Part shown: one piece after another, positions 50,712 to 59,860 of the stretch
How positions within the stretch are numbered: the stretch's first letter is position 1
How the letters are laid out: every line of letters starts with the position of its first letter
Assembly: GCF_001421535.1 (NCBI RefSeq)
Contig: NZ_LMKN01000008.1
Coordinates: 896,980-960,979, forward strand
Direction: 5' to 3'
Source: Sphingomonas sp. Leaf20
Lineage (GTDB): Bacteria; Pseudomonadota; Alphaproteobacteria; Sphingomonadales; Sphingomonadaceae
Length of the DNA stretch: 64,000 nt
Translations under genes and position numbers: made by a program
The notes under the pieces: generated by a model
Seen by the model: the letters and a program-made list of their open reading frames with translations, nothing else
Told to the model about the DNA's origin: nothing
The model's database searches: none

Positions 50712-52961
50712 ATGGTCACCGATTTCAAAGATCCCTTCGACTCCATCGTCGACGCCCCCTTCGACAGCGCGCTGAGCGAGCGGTACCTCGTCTATGCGCT
50801 CTCGACGATCACCGCGCGGTCGCTCCCCGATGTGCGCGACGGGATGAAGCCGGTGCACCGGCGGCTGCTGTGGGCGATGCGGCTGCTGAAACTCGATCCG
50901 AGCCAGGGCTACAAGAAATGCGCGCGCGTCGTCGGCGACGTGATCGGCAAATATCATCCGCATGGCGACCAGTCGGTATATGACGCGATGGTCCGGCTCG
51001 CGCAGACCTTCTCGCTGCGCTACCCGCTCGTCGACGGTCAGGGCAATTTCGGCAATATCGACGGGGATAACGCCGCCGCCTACCGCTATACCGAGGCACG
51101 GCTGACGCAGGTCGCGGTCGACCTGATGGACGGGCTCGACGAGGATGCGGCCAATCTTCGCCCGACCTACAATGGCGAGGACGAGGAGCCCGAGCTGTTC
51201 CCCGGCATGTTCCCCAATCTGCTCGCGAACGGTGCGAGCGGAATCGCGGTCGGGATGGCGACGAGCATCCCGCCGCACAATGCCGCCGAACTGATCGAGG
51301 CGGCGATCCTGCTGGTCGATCAGCCCGATGCCGACAATGACGCGATCCTGGCGCATGTGACAGGGCCGGACTTTCCGACCGGCGGGCTGGTCGTCGATCC
51401 CCCCGCGGTGATCCGCGAATCCTATGCCACCGGGCGCGGCGGGTTCCGGGTGCGCGCGCGCTGGAGCATCGAGCGCGAAAAGGGGGGCATGTGGACGCTG
51501 ATCGTGTCCGAAATCCCGTATGGCGTGCAGAAGGGCAAGCTGATCGAACAGATCGCCGACCTGATCAACGCCAAGCGCCTGCCGATTCTGGCGGACGTGC
51601 GCGACGAATCGGACGCCGAGATCCGCATCGTGCTCGAACCGCGCAGCCGCACCGTCGATCCGCAGGTGCTGATGGACGGGCTGTTCCGGCTGACCGATCT
51701 CGAGACACGGGTGAGCCTCAACCTCAACGTGCTCGACAAGGATCGCACGCCGCGCGTGATGTCGCTGCGCGAGGCGCTGGCGGCGTGGGTCGAGCATCAG
51801 TTCGTCGTGCTGACGCGGCGGACGCAGCACCGGCTGGAGAAGATCGCCGACCGGATCGAGCTGCTCGACGGTTATCTGGTCGCCTATCTCAATCTCGACC
51901 GCGTGATCGAGATCATCCGCACCGAGGACGAGCCGAAAAAGGTGATGATCGCCGAGTTCAACCTGACCGATCGTCAGGCGGAGGCGATCCTCAACATGCG
52001 GCTGCGATCGCTGCGGCGGCTCGAAGAGTTCGAGATCAAGACCGAGCGCGACAAGCTCGACAAGGAACAGGCGTCGCTGACCGCGTTGCTCGCGGACCCG
52101 AAGCTGCAGAAGAAGCGGATGAAGGCGGACCTGCGCAAGATCCGCGACCGCTATGGCGCCGAGACGCTGCTCGGCAAGCGGCGGACGACGATCGAGGAGG
52201 CCGCGCCGACGCGCGACATCCCGCTCGAGGCGATGATCGAGCGGGAGCCGATCACCGTCATCCTGTCGCAGCGCGGCTGGATCCGGGCGATGCGCGGCCA
52301 TAACGACCTGGCGAGTCCCGAGGCGCTGAAGTTCAAGGAGGGCGACGGCCCCGCCTTCGCCTTTCACGCGCAGACGACGGACAAATTGTTGCTGGCGGCC
52401 GAGAATGGGCGGTTCTTCACGCTGGCGGCGGACAAGCTGCCGGGCGGGCGCGGCTTCGGCGAGCCGGTGCGCGCGATGATCGATCTCGACGGCAGCGTCG
52501 GGATCGTCGCGTTGTTGCCGGCGGCGCGGCAGGCCAAGCTGATGGTGGCCGCGACCGATGGCCGCGCGTTCATCGCGACCGCGGCGGACGTGATCGCCGA
52601 GACGCGCAAGGGCAAGACGGTGATGACGCCGCGAATCGGCGAGAAGGTCAAGCTGGTCCGTCCGGTCGATCCTGCGGACGATTATGTCGCGGCGATCGGC
52701 GATAACCGGAAATTGCTGGTGTTTCCGATCAACGAGCTGGTCGAGATGAGCCGCGGGCAGGGGGTGCAGCTGCAACGCTATCGCGACGGCGGACTGGCGG
52801 ATGCGATCACCTTCGTGTTCGCCAACGGGCTGAGCTGGGCGATGGGCGGCGAGACCAAGCGGACGCGGACCGAGGCGGATCTGGGACCGTGGCGTACCGC
52901 GCGCGGCGCGGCGGGGCGGATGCCACCGACCGGGTTCCCGCGCGATAACCGGTTTGGCTAG
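50712..52961 (+). CDS. parC: DNA topoisomerase IV subunit A
   Basis: ParC cuts and passes DNA to unlink daughter chromosomes. The 749-residue protein has RYLVYALSTITARSLPDVRDGMKPVHRR near residue 24, YHPHGDQSVYDAM near 81, and the catalytic Tyr in AAYRYTEARL near 122, followed by the C-terminal beta-propeller. It is ParC rather than GyrA because the C-terminal region is short and lacks the QRRGGKG GyrA box. At the quinolone-pocket positions (E. coli Ser80, Glu84) it has Gln and Asp. Confidence 0.95.
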   Translation: MVTDFKDPFDSIVDAPFDSALSERYLVYALSTITARSLPDVRDGMKPVHRRLLWAMRLLKLDPSQGYKKCARVVGDVIGKYHPHGDQSVYDAMVRLAQTFSLRYPLVDGQGNFGNIDGDNAAAYRYTEARLTQVAVDLMDGLDEDAANLRPTYNGEDEEPELFPGMFPNLLANGASGIAVGMATSIPPHNAAELIEAAILLVDQPDADNDAILAHVTGPDFPTGGLVVDPPAVIRESYATGRGGFRVRARWSIEREKGGMWTLIVSEIPYGVQKGKLIEQIADLINAKRLPILADVRDESDAEIRIVLEPRSRTVDPQVLMDGLFRLTDLETRVSLNLNVLDKDRTPRVMSLREALAAWVEHQFVVLTRRTQHRLEKIADRIELLDGYLVAYLNLDRVIEIIRTEDEPKKVMIAEFNLTDRQAEAILNMRLRSLRRLEEFEIKTERDKLDKEQASLTALLADPKLQKKRMKADLRKIRDRYGAETLLGKRRTTIEEAAPTRDIPLEAMIEREPITVILSQRGWIRAMRGHNDLASPEALKFKEGDGPAFAFHAQTTDKLLLAAENGRFFTLAADKLPGGRGFGEPVRAMIDLDGSVGIVALLPAARQAKLMVAATDGRAFIATAADVIAETRKGKTVMTPRIGEKVKLVRPVDPADDYVAAIGDNRKLLVFPINELVEMSRGQGVQLQRYRDGGLADAITFVFANGLSWAMGGETKRTRTEADLGPWRTARGAAGRMPPTGFPRDNRFG

Positions 52962-53081
52962 AGCTAGGCGGCGATAGACCGGCGTCCGCGGCCAGAACAT
53001 TGCCAACCGGTTGCAGTTCCAGTCACTGCGGGTCTTTTGTAAATTTTATGCCGTATTAACGAAGCTTGGGTACGAGGGGGC

Positions 53082-54743
53082 ATGGAATCGGTCCTCCACG
53101 ACGCCGAAGCGCCACCGATCGTCCCGGCCGAGCTGGTCGCGCGAGGGCTTGAACTCATCCCGATCCCGATGGTCCAGGTGACGCTGGATTCGGGGCGACT
53201 CGATTTCTATGCGATGAACCGCGCCTATCGTCTGGCGGGGCTTGGCGTCGTGCCGGGCCGCTCGCCGATGCTGGCCGATCTGACGCCCAGGATCACGGCC
53301 TTCATCCGGTCGGCGCAGACGCGGACGGACTTCGATTGGTCGCTGGGCGAAGCGATCGACTGCCGCTTCTACCGGGTGACGATCGCGCGGAGCGGGCCGC
53401 ACGTCCATGACCGGTGCACGATCAGCTTCATCGACCAGACATCGCGAATCCAGACCGAGCGCAGCATGCAGCGCGAGATGACGACCGACAGCCTGACCGG
53501 GCTTCCGAACCGCGAGGGGTTCGAGAATCTGGTCGAGGGGATCGAGCATCGCGACTCGCATGCGGTGCTGGCGATCGATCTCGAACGGTTCGGCCGGTTG
53601 AACGCATGTCTGGGATCGCTCGCGGGTGACGAGATGCTGATCACCGTCGCGCGTCGCATCAAGGGGGCGCTGCGCGCGTGCGACACACTGGCGCGGATCG
53701 GCGGGGATCAATTCGCGGTCCTGATGACGATCGACGAAAACCCCGACGAGGCGCACCGGCTGGCCGAACGGATCCAGCGGACGCTGGTCGCACCGTTCCG
53801 GCTGACCGACTACGAGATCCGCGTCGAATGCTCGATCGGCATCGCCTATGGCCGGGACGAGCCGGGCGACATCGCCGAGCTGATCCGCAACGCGCAATTC
53901 GCGGTCAAGCGCGGCAAGCTCACGGGGCGCTCGGAGACGTACAAGCGCCAGGAATTCACGATCGCGCGCGAACAGTTCGGGCTCGAGACCGCGTTGCGGC
54001 GTGCGATCGAGAACGACCGGCTCCGGCTCGCGTTTCAGCCGATCTGCGATCTGGCGACGCAGCGGATCGTCGCGTTCGAGGCGCTTGCGCGCTGGACCGA
54101 CGACGATGGCTGCGAGGTGCCGCCGTCCAAGTTCATTCCGGTTGCCGAGGAATGCGGGCTGATCGTGCCGCTCGGCCGCTGGGCGATCGATGCGGCCGCG
54201 CGGACGCTGTCGGCATGGGACGCCGCCGCGGGCGGATCATGCGGTGTCCGCGTCGCGGTCAACCTCTCGGCGATCCAGCTGCAGCGCGACGCGATCGCAC
54301 CGGTGGTCGAAGCCGCGTTGCGCCGGTCCGGGCTGACCGGCGACCGGTTCACGCTCGAGCTGACCGAGAGCGCGATCGTCACCGATCCGGATGGCATCGC
54401 GACCGCGATGCATGCGCTGAAGGATCTCGGCACGACGCTCGCTATGGACGATTTCGGCACCGGCTATTCGAACCTCGCCTATCTGCAGAAGCTGCCGATC
54501 GACATTCTGAAGATCGATCGCAGCTTCGTGACCGGCATGCTCGCCGACCGCGACAAGGTGTCGATCGTGCGCGCGATCCTGAGCCTCGCGCAGGCGCTCA
54601 ACATGAAGACCACCGCCGAGGGAATCGAGACCAACGAACTCGCGCAGACGCTCGGCGCGCTGGGCTGCACCTATGGGCAGGGCTATGTCTTCGCGCGGCC
54701 GCTCGAAGCGGACGCGGCCTTTGCATCGATCAGCCTGAAATAG
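53082..54743 (+). CDS. PAS-GGDEF-EAL cyclic-di-GMP protein (phosphodiesterase-like)
   Basis: A 553-residue cytoplasmic protein. An N-terminal PAS-like region spans about residues 20-130. The GGDEF domain starts DSLTGLPNREGFENL, but its active loop is GGDQF (residues 207-211), so cyclase activity is doubtful and the domain may sense GTP. The EAL domain is intact: EALARW from residue 333, then NLSAIQLQ, ELTESAI, AMDDFGTGYSN and LKIDRSF. It is likely a c-di-GMP phosphodiesterase. Its end overlaps the convergent cca gene by 14 bases. Confidence 0.92.
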   Translation: MESVLHDAEAPPIVPAELVARGLELIPIPMVQVTLDSGRLDFYAMNRAYRLAGLGVVPGRSPMLADLTPRITAFIRSAQTRTDFDWSLGEAIDCRFYRVTIARSGPHVHDRCTISFIDQTSRIQTERSMQREMTTDSLTGLPNREGFENLVEGIEHRDSHAVLAIDLERFGRLNACLGSLAGDEMLITVARRIKGALRACDTLARIGGDQFAVLMTIDENPDEAHRLAERIQRTLVAPFRLTDYEIRVECSIGIAYGRDEPGDIAELIRNAQFAVKRGKLTGRSETYKRQEFTIAREQFGLETALRRAIENDRLRLAFQPICDLATQRIVAFEALARWTDDDGCEVPPSKFIPVAEECGLIVPLGRWAIDAAARTLSAWDAAAGGSCGVRVAVNLSAIQLQRDAIAPVVEAALRRSGLTGDRFTLELTESAIVTDPDGIATAMHALKDLGTTLAMDDFGTGYSNLAYLQKLPIDILKIDRSFVTGMLADRDKVSIVRAILSLAQALNMKTTAEGIETNELAQTLGALGCTYGQGYVFARPLEADAAFASISLK

Positions 54744-55941
54744 CGCGCGGTTCGGCAAGCGCGTCGCGGACCGCCAAATCGGCGATCGCATCGACCCGCG
54801 CCGCATCGGGAAAACCCTCGACGATCCACTGCGTCTCGATATGCCGGCGCATCGCCGCGACGTCGGGACCCTTGCGCAACCCGCGTTCGACAAGCGCACC
54901 GCCGCTGATCGGGAAGGCGGGCGGCGTCCAGTCGGCGATCGGAGCGATATCGTCGCCCGCAATCAGCAACCGGTCGACCGCGCCCGCGACGCCGCAGCGA
55001 TAGGCAAGCGCACGCGGCCCCTCGTCGCCAGGACCCTGCGTCGCGGCGACGACGCGCTTGCGATTGGTGTTCGACAGCTTGAGCCGCGCGGCCACGCTAT
55101 CGCCGTCCGCGGTCGGGATCAGCGTGGCGAGGCGACGGATCGGATCGGGCGGGATATCCGCTGCGTGCTCCCGCTCGGCCAGCGCGGCGAGCCGGGCAAC
55201 GCCGTCCGCATCGATCTCGGGCAACACCGCACGCCAGATGCCGCGTTCGACCATGAGCCCCGTTACCGATACCGCACGCCGCGCGACCAGCAGTTTGAGC
55301 AGCTCGGCGGCGATCCGTTCGCGCGACAACGCCATGAGGTCGTTCGCACGCTCGGTACAGGCTTCGAGCCCGGCCGCGTCGGCCTCAGTCCCGAACCGCG
55401 CGTGAAAGCGGAAGAACCGCAGGATGCGCAGGTGATCCTCCGCGATACGCTGCCGCGGATCGCCGATGAAGCGCACGCGCCCAGCGGTCAGGTCGTCGAG
55501 ACCGCCGAAATAGTCGAAGATCTCGCCGCTCGCCGGGTCGGCGTAGAGCGCGTTCATCGTGAAGTCGCGGCGTGCGGCGTCCTCGCGCCAGTCATCGGTA
55601 TAGGCGATCGTCGCATGGCGGCCGTCGGTCGCGACATCGCGTCGCAGCGTCGTGATCTCGACCGGTCCGCCCTCGGTGACCGCGGTGATCGTGCCATGCG
55701 CCAGCCCCGTGGGGACCGCCTTGATCCGCGCGTCGGCAAGCCGGTCGAGCACCTCCTGCGGCGAATGGCGAGTCGCGATGTCGACATCGAGTGCGTCGGG
55801 GGCGGCAGGGGCGACGCCGAGCAGCGTGTCGCGGACCGCGCCACCGACGAACCGCGAGTCCGCGCCGCCGCCAAGCACCGCGGTGAGCGCCTCGAGCCCC
55901 GGGCGCGTCCGCCACGCCGCGTGTGGCAGGGTCACGCCCAT
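54730..55941 (-). CDS. cca: CCA tRNA nucleotidyltransferase / poly(A) polymerase family
   Basis: The enzyme adds or repairs the CCA end of tRNAs. The 403-residue protein has the class II head: FVGGAVRDTLLG near residue 32, the metal Asp pair in LDVDIATR, RRDFTMNALY near 124 and GDPRQRIAEDHLRILRFFRFHARFG near 160. ATG 55941 lies inside the end of the Nudix gene (10-base overlap) and gives a normal N-terminus. PcnB-type polyadenylation is the alternative. Third gene of the DUF1285-Nudix-cca operon. Confidence 0.93.
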   Translation of the reverse strand: MGVTLPHAAWRTRPGLEALTAVLGGGADSRFVGGAVRDTLLGVAPAAPDALDVDIATRHSPQEVLDRLADARIKAVPTGLAHGTITAVTEGGPVEITTLRRDVATDGRHATIAYTDDWREDAARRDFTMNALYADPASGEIFDYFGGLDDLTAGRVRFIGDPRQRIAEDHLRILRFFRFHARFGTEADAAGLEACTERANDLMALSRERIAAELLKLLVARRAVSVTGLMVERGIWRAVLPEIDADGVARLAALAEREHAADIPPDPIRRLATLIPTADGDSVAARLKLSNTNRKRVVAATQGPGDEGPRALAYRCGVAGAVDRLLIAGDDIAPIADWTPPAFPISGGALVERGLRKGPDVAAMRRHIETQWIVEGFPDAARVDAIADLAVRDALAEPRAISG

Positions 55942-56528
55942 TGCAGCCGCCGTGCAAGGTTGACGATCATCGCGGCGGTTGCGCCCCAGATGCGACGGTC
56001 GTGCCACAGGATCTCGTAATAGTGCCGCATCCGTCCCTGCCATTCGACCTGTGCCGCCACGTGGTTGTCCGGATCGAGCAGAAACGCCAGCGGGACCTCG
56101 AACACGCTCGCCACCTCGGCCTCGCTTGGCTGGAGCAGAAGGTCGGGGGGGACCACCCCGATCACCGGCGTGACCTGGAACCCCGTCACGGTGCGATAGC
56201 CGTCCGCCTGCCCGATGACCGTCACATGGTCGCGTGAGAGGGCGATTTCCTCCTCGGCTTCACGCAAGGCTGCGGTGACGACGTCCTCGCCGGCATCGAC
56301 GCGTCCGCCGGGAAAGGCGATCTGACCGGCATGCTTGCGCAGCGTCTCGGTCCGCTGCGTCAGGATGACGCCGGGCTCGCGCCGCTCGGTGATCGCGACG
56401 AGCACCGCCGCGGGCCAGGCCGGTACGTCCGGGGATGTCTCGACGTCCGGATGATCGCCGCTGAGCAGAACAACACCGGGCGCCACGTCGCGCGAGAGTG
56501 CGGCGTGCAGTCGATCGGCCAGGCTCAC
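55932..56528 (-). CDS. Nudix CoA pyrophosphatase-like hydrolase
   Basis: A 198-residue Nudix enzyme. The Nudix box GGRVDAGEDVVTAALREAEEEI (about residues 74-95; split here: GGRVDAGED, then REAEEE) fits G-x5-E-x7-RE-x-x-EE. The preceding QRTETLRKHAGQIAFPGG marks the NudL/CoA-pyrophosphatase subgroup that cleaves CoA to 4'-phosphopantetheine and 3',5'-ADP. GTG 56528 overlaps the stop of the DUF1285 gene (GTGA), so this start is preferred. The next gene, cca, begins inside its end. Confidence 0.9.
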   Translation of the reverse strand: MSLADRLHAALSRDVAPGVVLLSGDHPDVETSPDVPAWPAAVLVAITERREPGVILTQRTETLRKHAGQIAFPGGRVDAGEDVVTAALREAEEEIALSRDHVTVIGQADGYRTVTGFQVTPVIGVVPPDLLLQPSEAEVASVFEVPLAFLLDPDNHVAAQVEWQGRMRHYYEILWHDRRIWGATAAMIVNLARRLQWA

Positions 56529-57121
56529 GCAGCGATGTCTTCCGGCGGATCCTGCGTGGTACCGGGCTGCAGCGCGAAGAACATGCCATCGCTCCACAGT
56601 CCGACGGGCTGGTCGTCGCTGGCAATCGCACGCTCGGCGAGCTCGTAATAGACCGACCGCGCCACCAGCGCCTCCATGCCGCCCCGCACCATCAGATAGG
56701 GCCGGGGCCCGTCGGCATCCTCGACGAACCGCAGCGGATGCCGCTCGCCCGCAGTCACGAGATCGCCGGTATTGAGACGGAAGGTGAGCCGCGACGACGT
56801 GCCCGCGCCATCCGCCTTTACTTCTACGGCGACGAAGGGGACGTCCTCGACGACGATGTCCAGCTTCTCGACGGGGGTCACCAGGACGTACTTGCCGTCG
56901 GCCTCGCGCCGCAGGATCGTCGAGAACAGCCGGACCATCGCTTCGCGGCCGATCGGCGTGCCCTGGTGATACCAGGTGCCGTCGCGGGCGATGCGCATCT
57001 CGCTATCGCCGCAGTGGCTGGGGTTCCATTTGTCGACGGGCGGCAGTTTCTGCTCGTCGGCTAGCCGCGCGATCTCGGCGAGGCTCAACGAGGACAGGTC
57101 GGGAAGCGGATCCATGGGCAT
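56525..57121 (-). CDS. DUF1285-family protein
   Basis: A 198-residue soluble protein matching DUF1285 in layout: CGDSEMRIARDGTWYHQGTPIGREAMVRLFSTILRRE (quoted in parts: MRIARDGTWYHQGTPIGR near residue 43, LFSTILRRE near 66) and YLMVRGGMEALVARSVYYEL near residue 158. The molecular role is unknown. It leads the operon with the Nudix and cca genes, a stable arrangement in alphaproteobacteria. The start is uncertain: ATG 57121, 57115 and 57172 share the frame and none has a strong ribosome site. Confidence 0.85.
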   Translation of the reverse strand: MPMDPLPDLSSLSLAEIARLADEQKLPPVDKWNPSHCGDSEMRIARDGTWYHQGTPIGREAMVRLFSTILRREADGKYVLVTPVEKLDIVVEDVPFVAVEVKADGAGTSSRLTFRLNTGDLVTAGERHPLRFVEDADGPRPYLMVRGGMEALVARSVYYELAERAIASDDQPVGLWSDGMFFALQPGTTQDPPEDIAA

Positions 57122-57248
57122 TGGCGCGAGGTAAGGAGCGGCGGGCCTGTCGTAAAGCCTTGGTACGGTCAAAGCGGGGTGATTGATGACGCTTGATATG
57201 TACCAAAACGGTCCCGCCTCGCTTCAATATCCGCTTCGCCCGAGCGCG

Positions 57249-57758
57249 TCAGGCGTCGATCCGCGCGCGCGGCGCCAGCAGGCCGGGCATGTCGGGAACC
57301 CTGGGTCCCCGCGCCAGGAGGCGGTGGCGCTCGACCGGACCCGGGGCGTCCCAGGCGGTGGTACGCTCCGCGCTGAAGTCGAAGAACCGGCCATAATAGT
57401 CGGGATCGCCGATCAGCATCATCGCGTCGCCAAGGCCGGTCGCCTCCGCGGCCGCCAGAGCGCTCCCCATCAACGTCCGTCCGACGCCGCTGCCCTGGTG
57501 GCCGGGCGCGACCGCGACCGGGCCGACCATCACCAGCGGCAGCTGTCCGGCCGCGGTGACAAGCGCGATCGGCCAGCACTGGATCGACCCGACAAGCGTG
57601 CCCTCCTCGATCGCCGCGAAGCTTAGCGACGCGATCGCCGTCGCGGACCCGCGGATCACATAGGCCGTGCGGCGATGGCGATCGGCGCCGAACGCCTCGT
57701 CGAGCAGCGCTTCGACGGCATCGGCCGATACGTCGTGCAGGGGGATGATCTCGATCAC
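57249..57758 (-). CDS. GNAT-family N-acetyltransferase
   Basis: A 169-residue YhbS-like GNAT enzyme. The acetyl-CoA loop is VAVAPGHQGSGVGRTLMGSAL near residue 79 and is followed by the GDPDYYGRFFDFSA segment typical of YhbS. GTG 57758 is taken as start because GGAG lies six bases upstream; ATG 57860 in frame adds 34 poorly conserved residues and lacks a ribosome site. The acceptor substrate is unknown. It is divergent from folB. Confidence 0.87.
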   Translation of the reverse strand: MIEIIPLHDVSADAVEALLDEAFGADRHRRTAYVIRGSATAIASLSFAAIEEGTLVGSIQCWPIALVTAAGQLPLVMVGPVAVAPGHQGSGVGRTLMGSALAAAEATGLGDAMMLIGDPDYYGRFFDFSAERTTAWDAPGPVERHRLLARGPRVPDMPGLLAPRARIDA

Positions 57759-57898
57759 CGGTGTCTCCAGCGCCGGTACGGGAGCGCGTCCGGGGCCGCG
57801 CGCTTTACGCAGGGCGGCGTCGAACGCAAGCGGAACCGATCGCGCGCGACGATGGCGCACGGGCTTCCCTCCAGTAACGGCTCTGCTAGAGCGCGCCG

Positions 57899-58270
57899 AT
57901 GCAAGACAGTCTTCAGCTCGAAGTGCACGACATGGAAGTGCAGGTGCTCACCGGAATTTATTCGGAGGAGACGCACCTGCCGCAACCGCTGCGCATTTCG
58001 CTTACCGTCGACCTGACGTGCCCGAGCCGGTTCGACCCCGATACGCCGCTGTCGGCGTCGAAGAACTATCTCGATCTCAAGCATGCGGCGACGACCGCGC
58101 TTCCCGAGGGGGTGCATTTCACGCTCATCGAGGCGGTCGCCGATCATATCTGCGAGACGCTGTTCCTGCAGGACGCGCGTGTCCAGCGGGTCGTCGTCAA
58201 GATCGTGAAGCTGGCGATCGCGGAGGCAGGCGAGGCGATCGGCATCACGCTGGTCCGCCATCGGCGCTGA
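57899..58270 (+). CDS. folB: Dihydroneopterin aldolase
   Basis: FolB converts 7,8-dihydroneopterin to 6-hydroxymethyl-dihydropterin plus glycolaldehyde in folate synthesis. The 123-residue protein has the tunnelling fold pattern: LEVHDMEVQVLTGIYSEETHLPQPL (catalytic Glu near residue 23), KNYLDLKHAAT near 60, HFTLIEAVADHICETL near 77 and the lysine in VVVKIVKL near 100. Its stop is four bases before the downstream SDR-like fragment. Confidence 0.93.
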   Translation: MQDSLQLEVHDMEVQVLTGIYSEETHLPQPLRISLTVDLTCPSRFDPDTPLSASKNYLDLKHAATTALPEGVHFTLIEAVADHICETLFLQDARVQRVVVKIVKLAIAEAGEAIGITLVRHRR

Positions 58271-58274
58271 CCGC

Positions 58275-58559
58275 GTGATCCTGACGCTTGCACCCGGCGG
58301 GGACATCGCGACGCTGGTGCGCGACGCCGCCGCCGATGGCGCGGAGTCGATCGTGGTCGTGATCGCGCCCGGTGCGGATCCGCTCGCGGCGGCGCTGTCG
58401 CGCGCGGCCGTCGGGCCGCTCGCCGTCGAACATGCGCCGGGGGTGCGCATCAACGCCGTCGCGCCCGGCGCGACGACCACGCCCGATGTCGTCGCGAGCG
58501 CGGTCGCGTTTCTCGACAATGCGCGGTCGACGACCGGGCAGGTTCTCGAACTGCGCTAG
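58275..58559 (+). CDS. Short SDR-like protein lacking the nucleotide-binding half
   Basis: A 94-residue protein that resembles only the C-terminal part of short-chain dehydrogenases: GVRINAVAPGA and SAVAFLDNARSTTGQVLEL are typical late SDR motifs. The Gly-rich NAD loop and the Ser-Tyr-Lys catalytic set are missing. It follows folB by four bases and would be co-translated. A degenerate pterin reductase (FolM-like) is the likely origin, since such genes pair with folB. GTG 58275 is the start. Confidence 0.65.
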   Translation: MILTLAPGGDIATLVRDAAADGAESIVVVIAPGADPLAAALSRAAVGPLAVEHAPGVRINAVAPGATTTPDVVASAVAFLDNARSTTGQVLELR

Positions 58560-58560
58560 C

Positions 58561-59637
58561 TCAGCTCGGCGCGCGGCCGCACGAACCAAGCGCGGCGATC
58601 ACGAACCGGTAGTCGTCGCGCGCGATCTGCGCATCCGAAGGCGCGAGCGACGCGGTGCTGCGGTCGGGCAATACCGGCGGCAGGCCGCAGGCGAGCCGGT
58701 ACCAGAGCAGGGTGCCGCGCGCCGGGGGCCCTGCCGCCTCGTCGACGATCTCGCTCAGCGCCACCGCCCAGCGGGGCTGCTCGCCCGGACGGCGCAGGAT
58801 CGACAGCGAGACGGGGCGCTGGTCGGCGGTCGTCAGGAATATCTGCGTCTCGCCTTCGCCCGGCAGCGCCCCGGGGACATGGAACGCGTTGCCCGTCCCC
58901 GTGATCACAGGCGGCGCGTCATTCGCGAGGATCGCCTTTGTTATCGCGCGCACGCGCGTGTCGAGCTCCGGGGTCCAGTCGCGCTGCGCGGTGCGGCCGG
59001 CCAGCTGGACCTGCGTCGGCGTACCCGCGACCGGACGCGCGAACACGAGCACGCGCGCACGCTTCAGCTTGGGCAGGCGCCCGTTTGCATCCGGCGCGAC
59101 ATCCAGCAGATAGCCGATCCGCGGCGCCACGCCGTTGCTGCCGCGGATCAGCGCGGTGACGTCGAGCTCGACATAGAAGCGCGTCTGGCCCGGTGCCACG
59201 CCCGCAGCCTCCGCGCCCTTGATCCGCGTCGTCGAGCGAATCACGCCGTCGGCGATCACCGGCGCGCCGAGAATCAGGTCGGCCAGATCCGCATAGCCGG
59301 CGCCGGCGTCGCCGGCTTGCGACGAAACGGAAGCGCCGTCGCCCCGGATCGGGACAGGTGCGGCGCCCGAATCGCCCGTCGATCCGGCATTCCACTGCCG
59401 ATCGAGCTCTTCGGGCGTCATGGTCGTGACGCCGTCGGTCGCCGGGCCGGGTCTCGCCTCGGGGGGTGACGCCGGGCTGGGGCTGGCATCCTGTCCCGAC
59501 ACGGGACCGGGCACCGTCAGGGCGGGGGCCGACGCCTGTGGCGGGGTTTGCGCGCCGACCTGCTGCCAGGGCACGGACGTCGTTGCAAACAGAGCCGAAA
59601 TAGTAAGGATCGACGGAATGTGGCGGGTCAGGGTCAT
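58561..59637 (-). CDS. Secreted protein of unknown function
   Basis: A 358-residue exported protein (signal ILTISALFATTSVPW, mature start after VGAQ). A Pro/Ala/Ser-rich linker (about residues 30-75) leads to a globular domain with IADGVIRSTTRIKG, RARVLVFARPVAGTPTQVQLAGR and a Cys pair in the last third (RLACGLPP and ALGSCGRA). No family is recognised. It ends two bases from the convergent SDR-like gene and is divergent from tonB; envelope location is the only firm inference. Confidence 0.7.
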   Translation of the reverse strand: MTLTRHIPSILTISALFATTSVPWQQVGAQTPPQASAPALTVPGPVSGQDASPSPASPPEARPGPATDGVTTMTPEELDRQWNAGSTGDSGAAPVPIRGDGASVSSQAGDAGAGYADLADLILGAPVIADGVIRSTTRIKGAEAAGVAPGQTRFYVELDVTALIRGSNGVAPRIGYLLDVAPDANGRLPKLKRARVLVFARPVAGTPTQVQLAGRTAQRDWTPELDTRVRAITKAILANDAPPVITGTGNAFHVPGALPGEGETQIFLTTADQRPVSLSILRRPGEQPRWAVALSEIVDEAAGPPARGTLLWYRLACGLPPVLPDRSTASLAPSDAQIARDDYRFVIAALGSCGRAPS

Positions 59638-59860
59638 CGCCCTTGGCTACGCGATGGCGGATGAACGTTACAGAAATAAATCTGCCATCGAGCGCTTGTA
59701 CGTTTGTTGCGTCTGACAAAGCGTTTGCGTGTCGCAGGACGTGGCGATAGACATTAGGCACTGCCGCGTGGAATTTTGCTTCACGGCACACGTTTGCGTT
59801 GCGCCTGCCCCCATGCGCGACCGCGTGAAGGCAGACAGAATAAGGGAGTGTCGTTGCTGA

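Noticed and set aside
50952..50990. Gln and Asp in ParC at positions matching E. coli Ser80 and Glu84, suggesting quinolone resistance mutations
   Set aside because: Related alphaproteobacterial ParC proteins also differ from E. coli here to my knowledge, so this is likely the native state and not acquired resistance.
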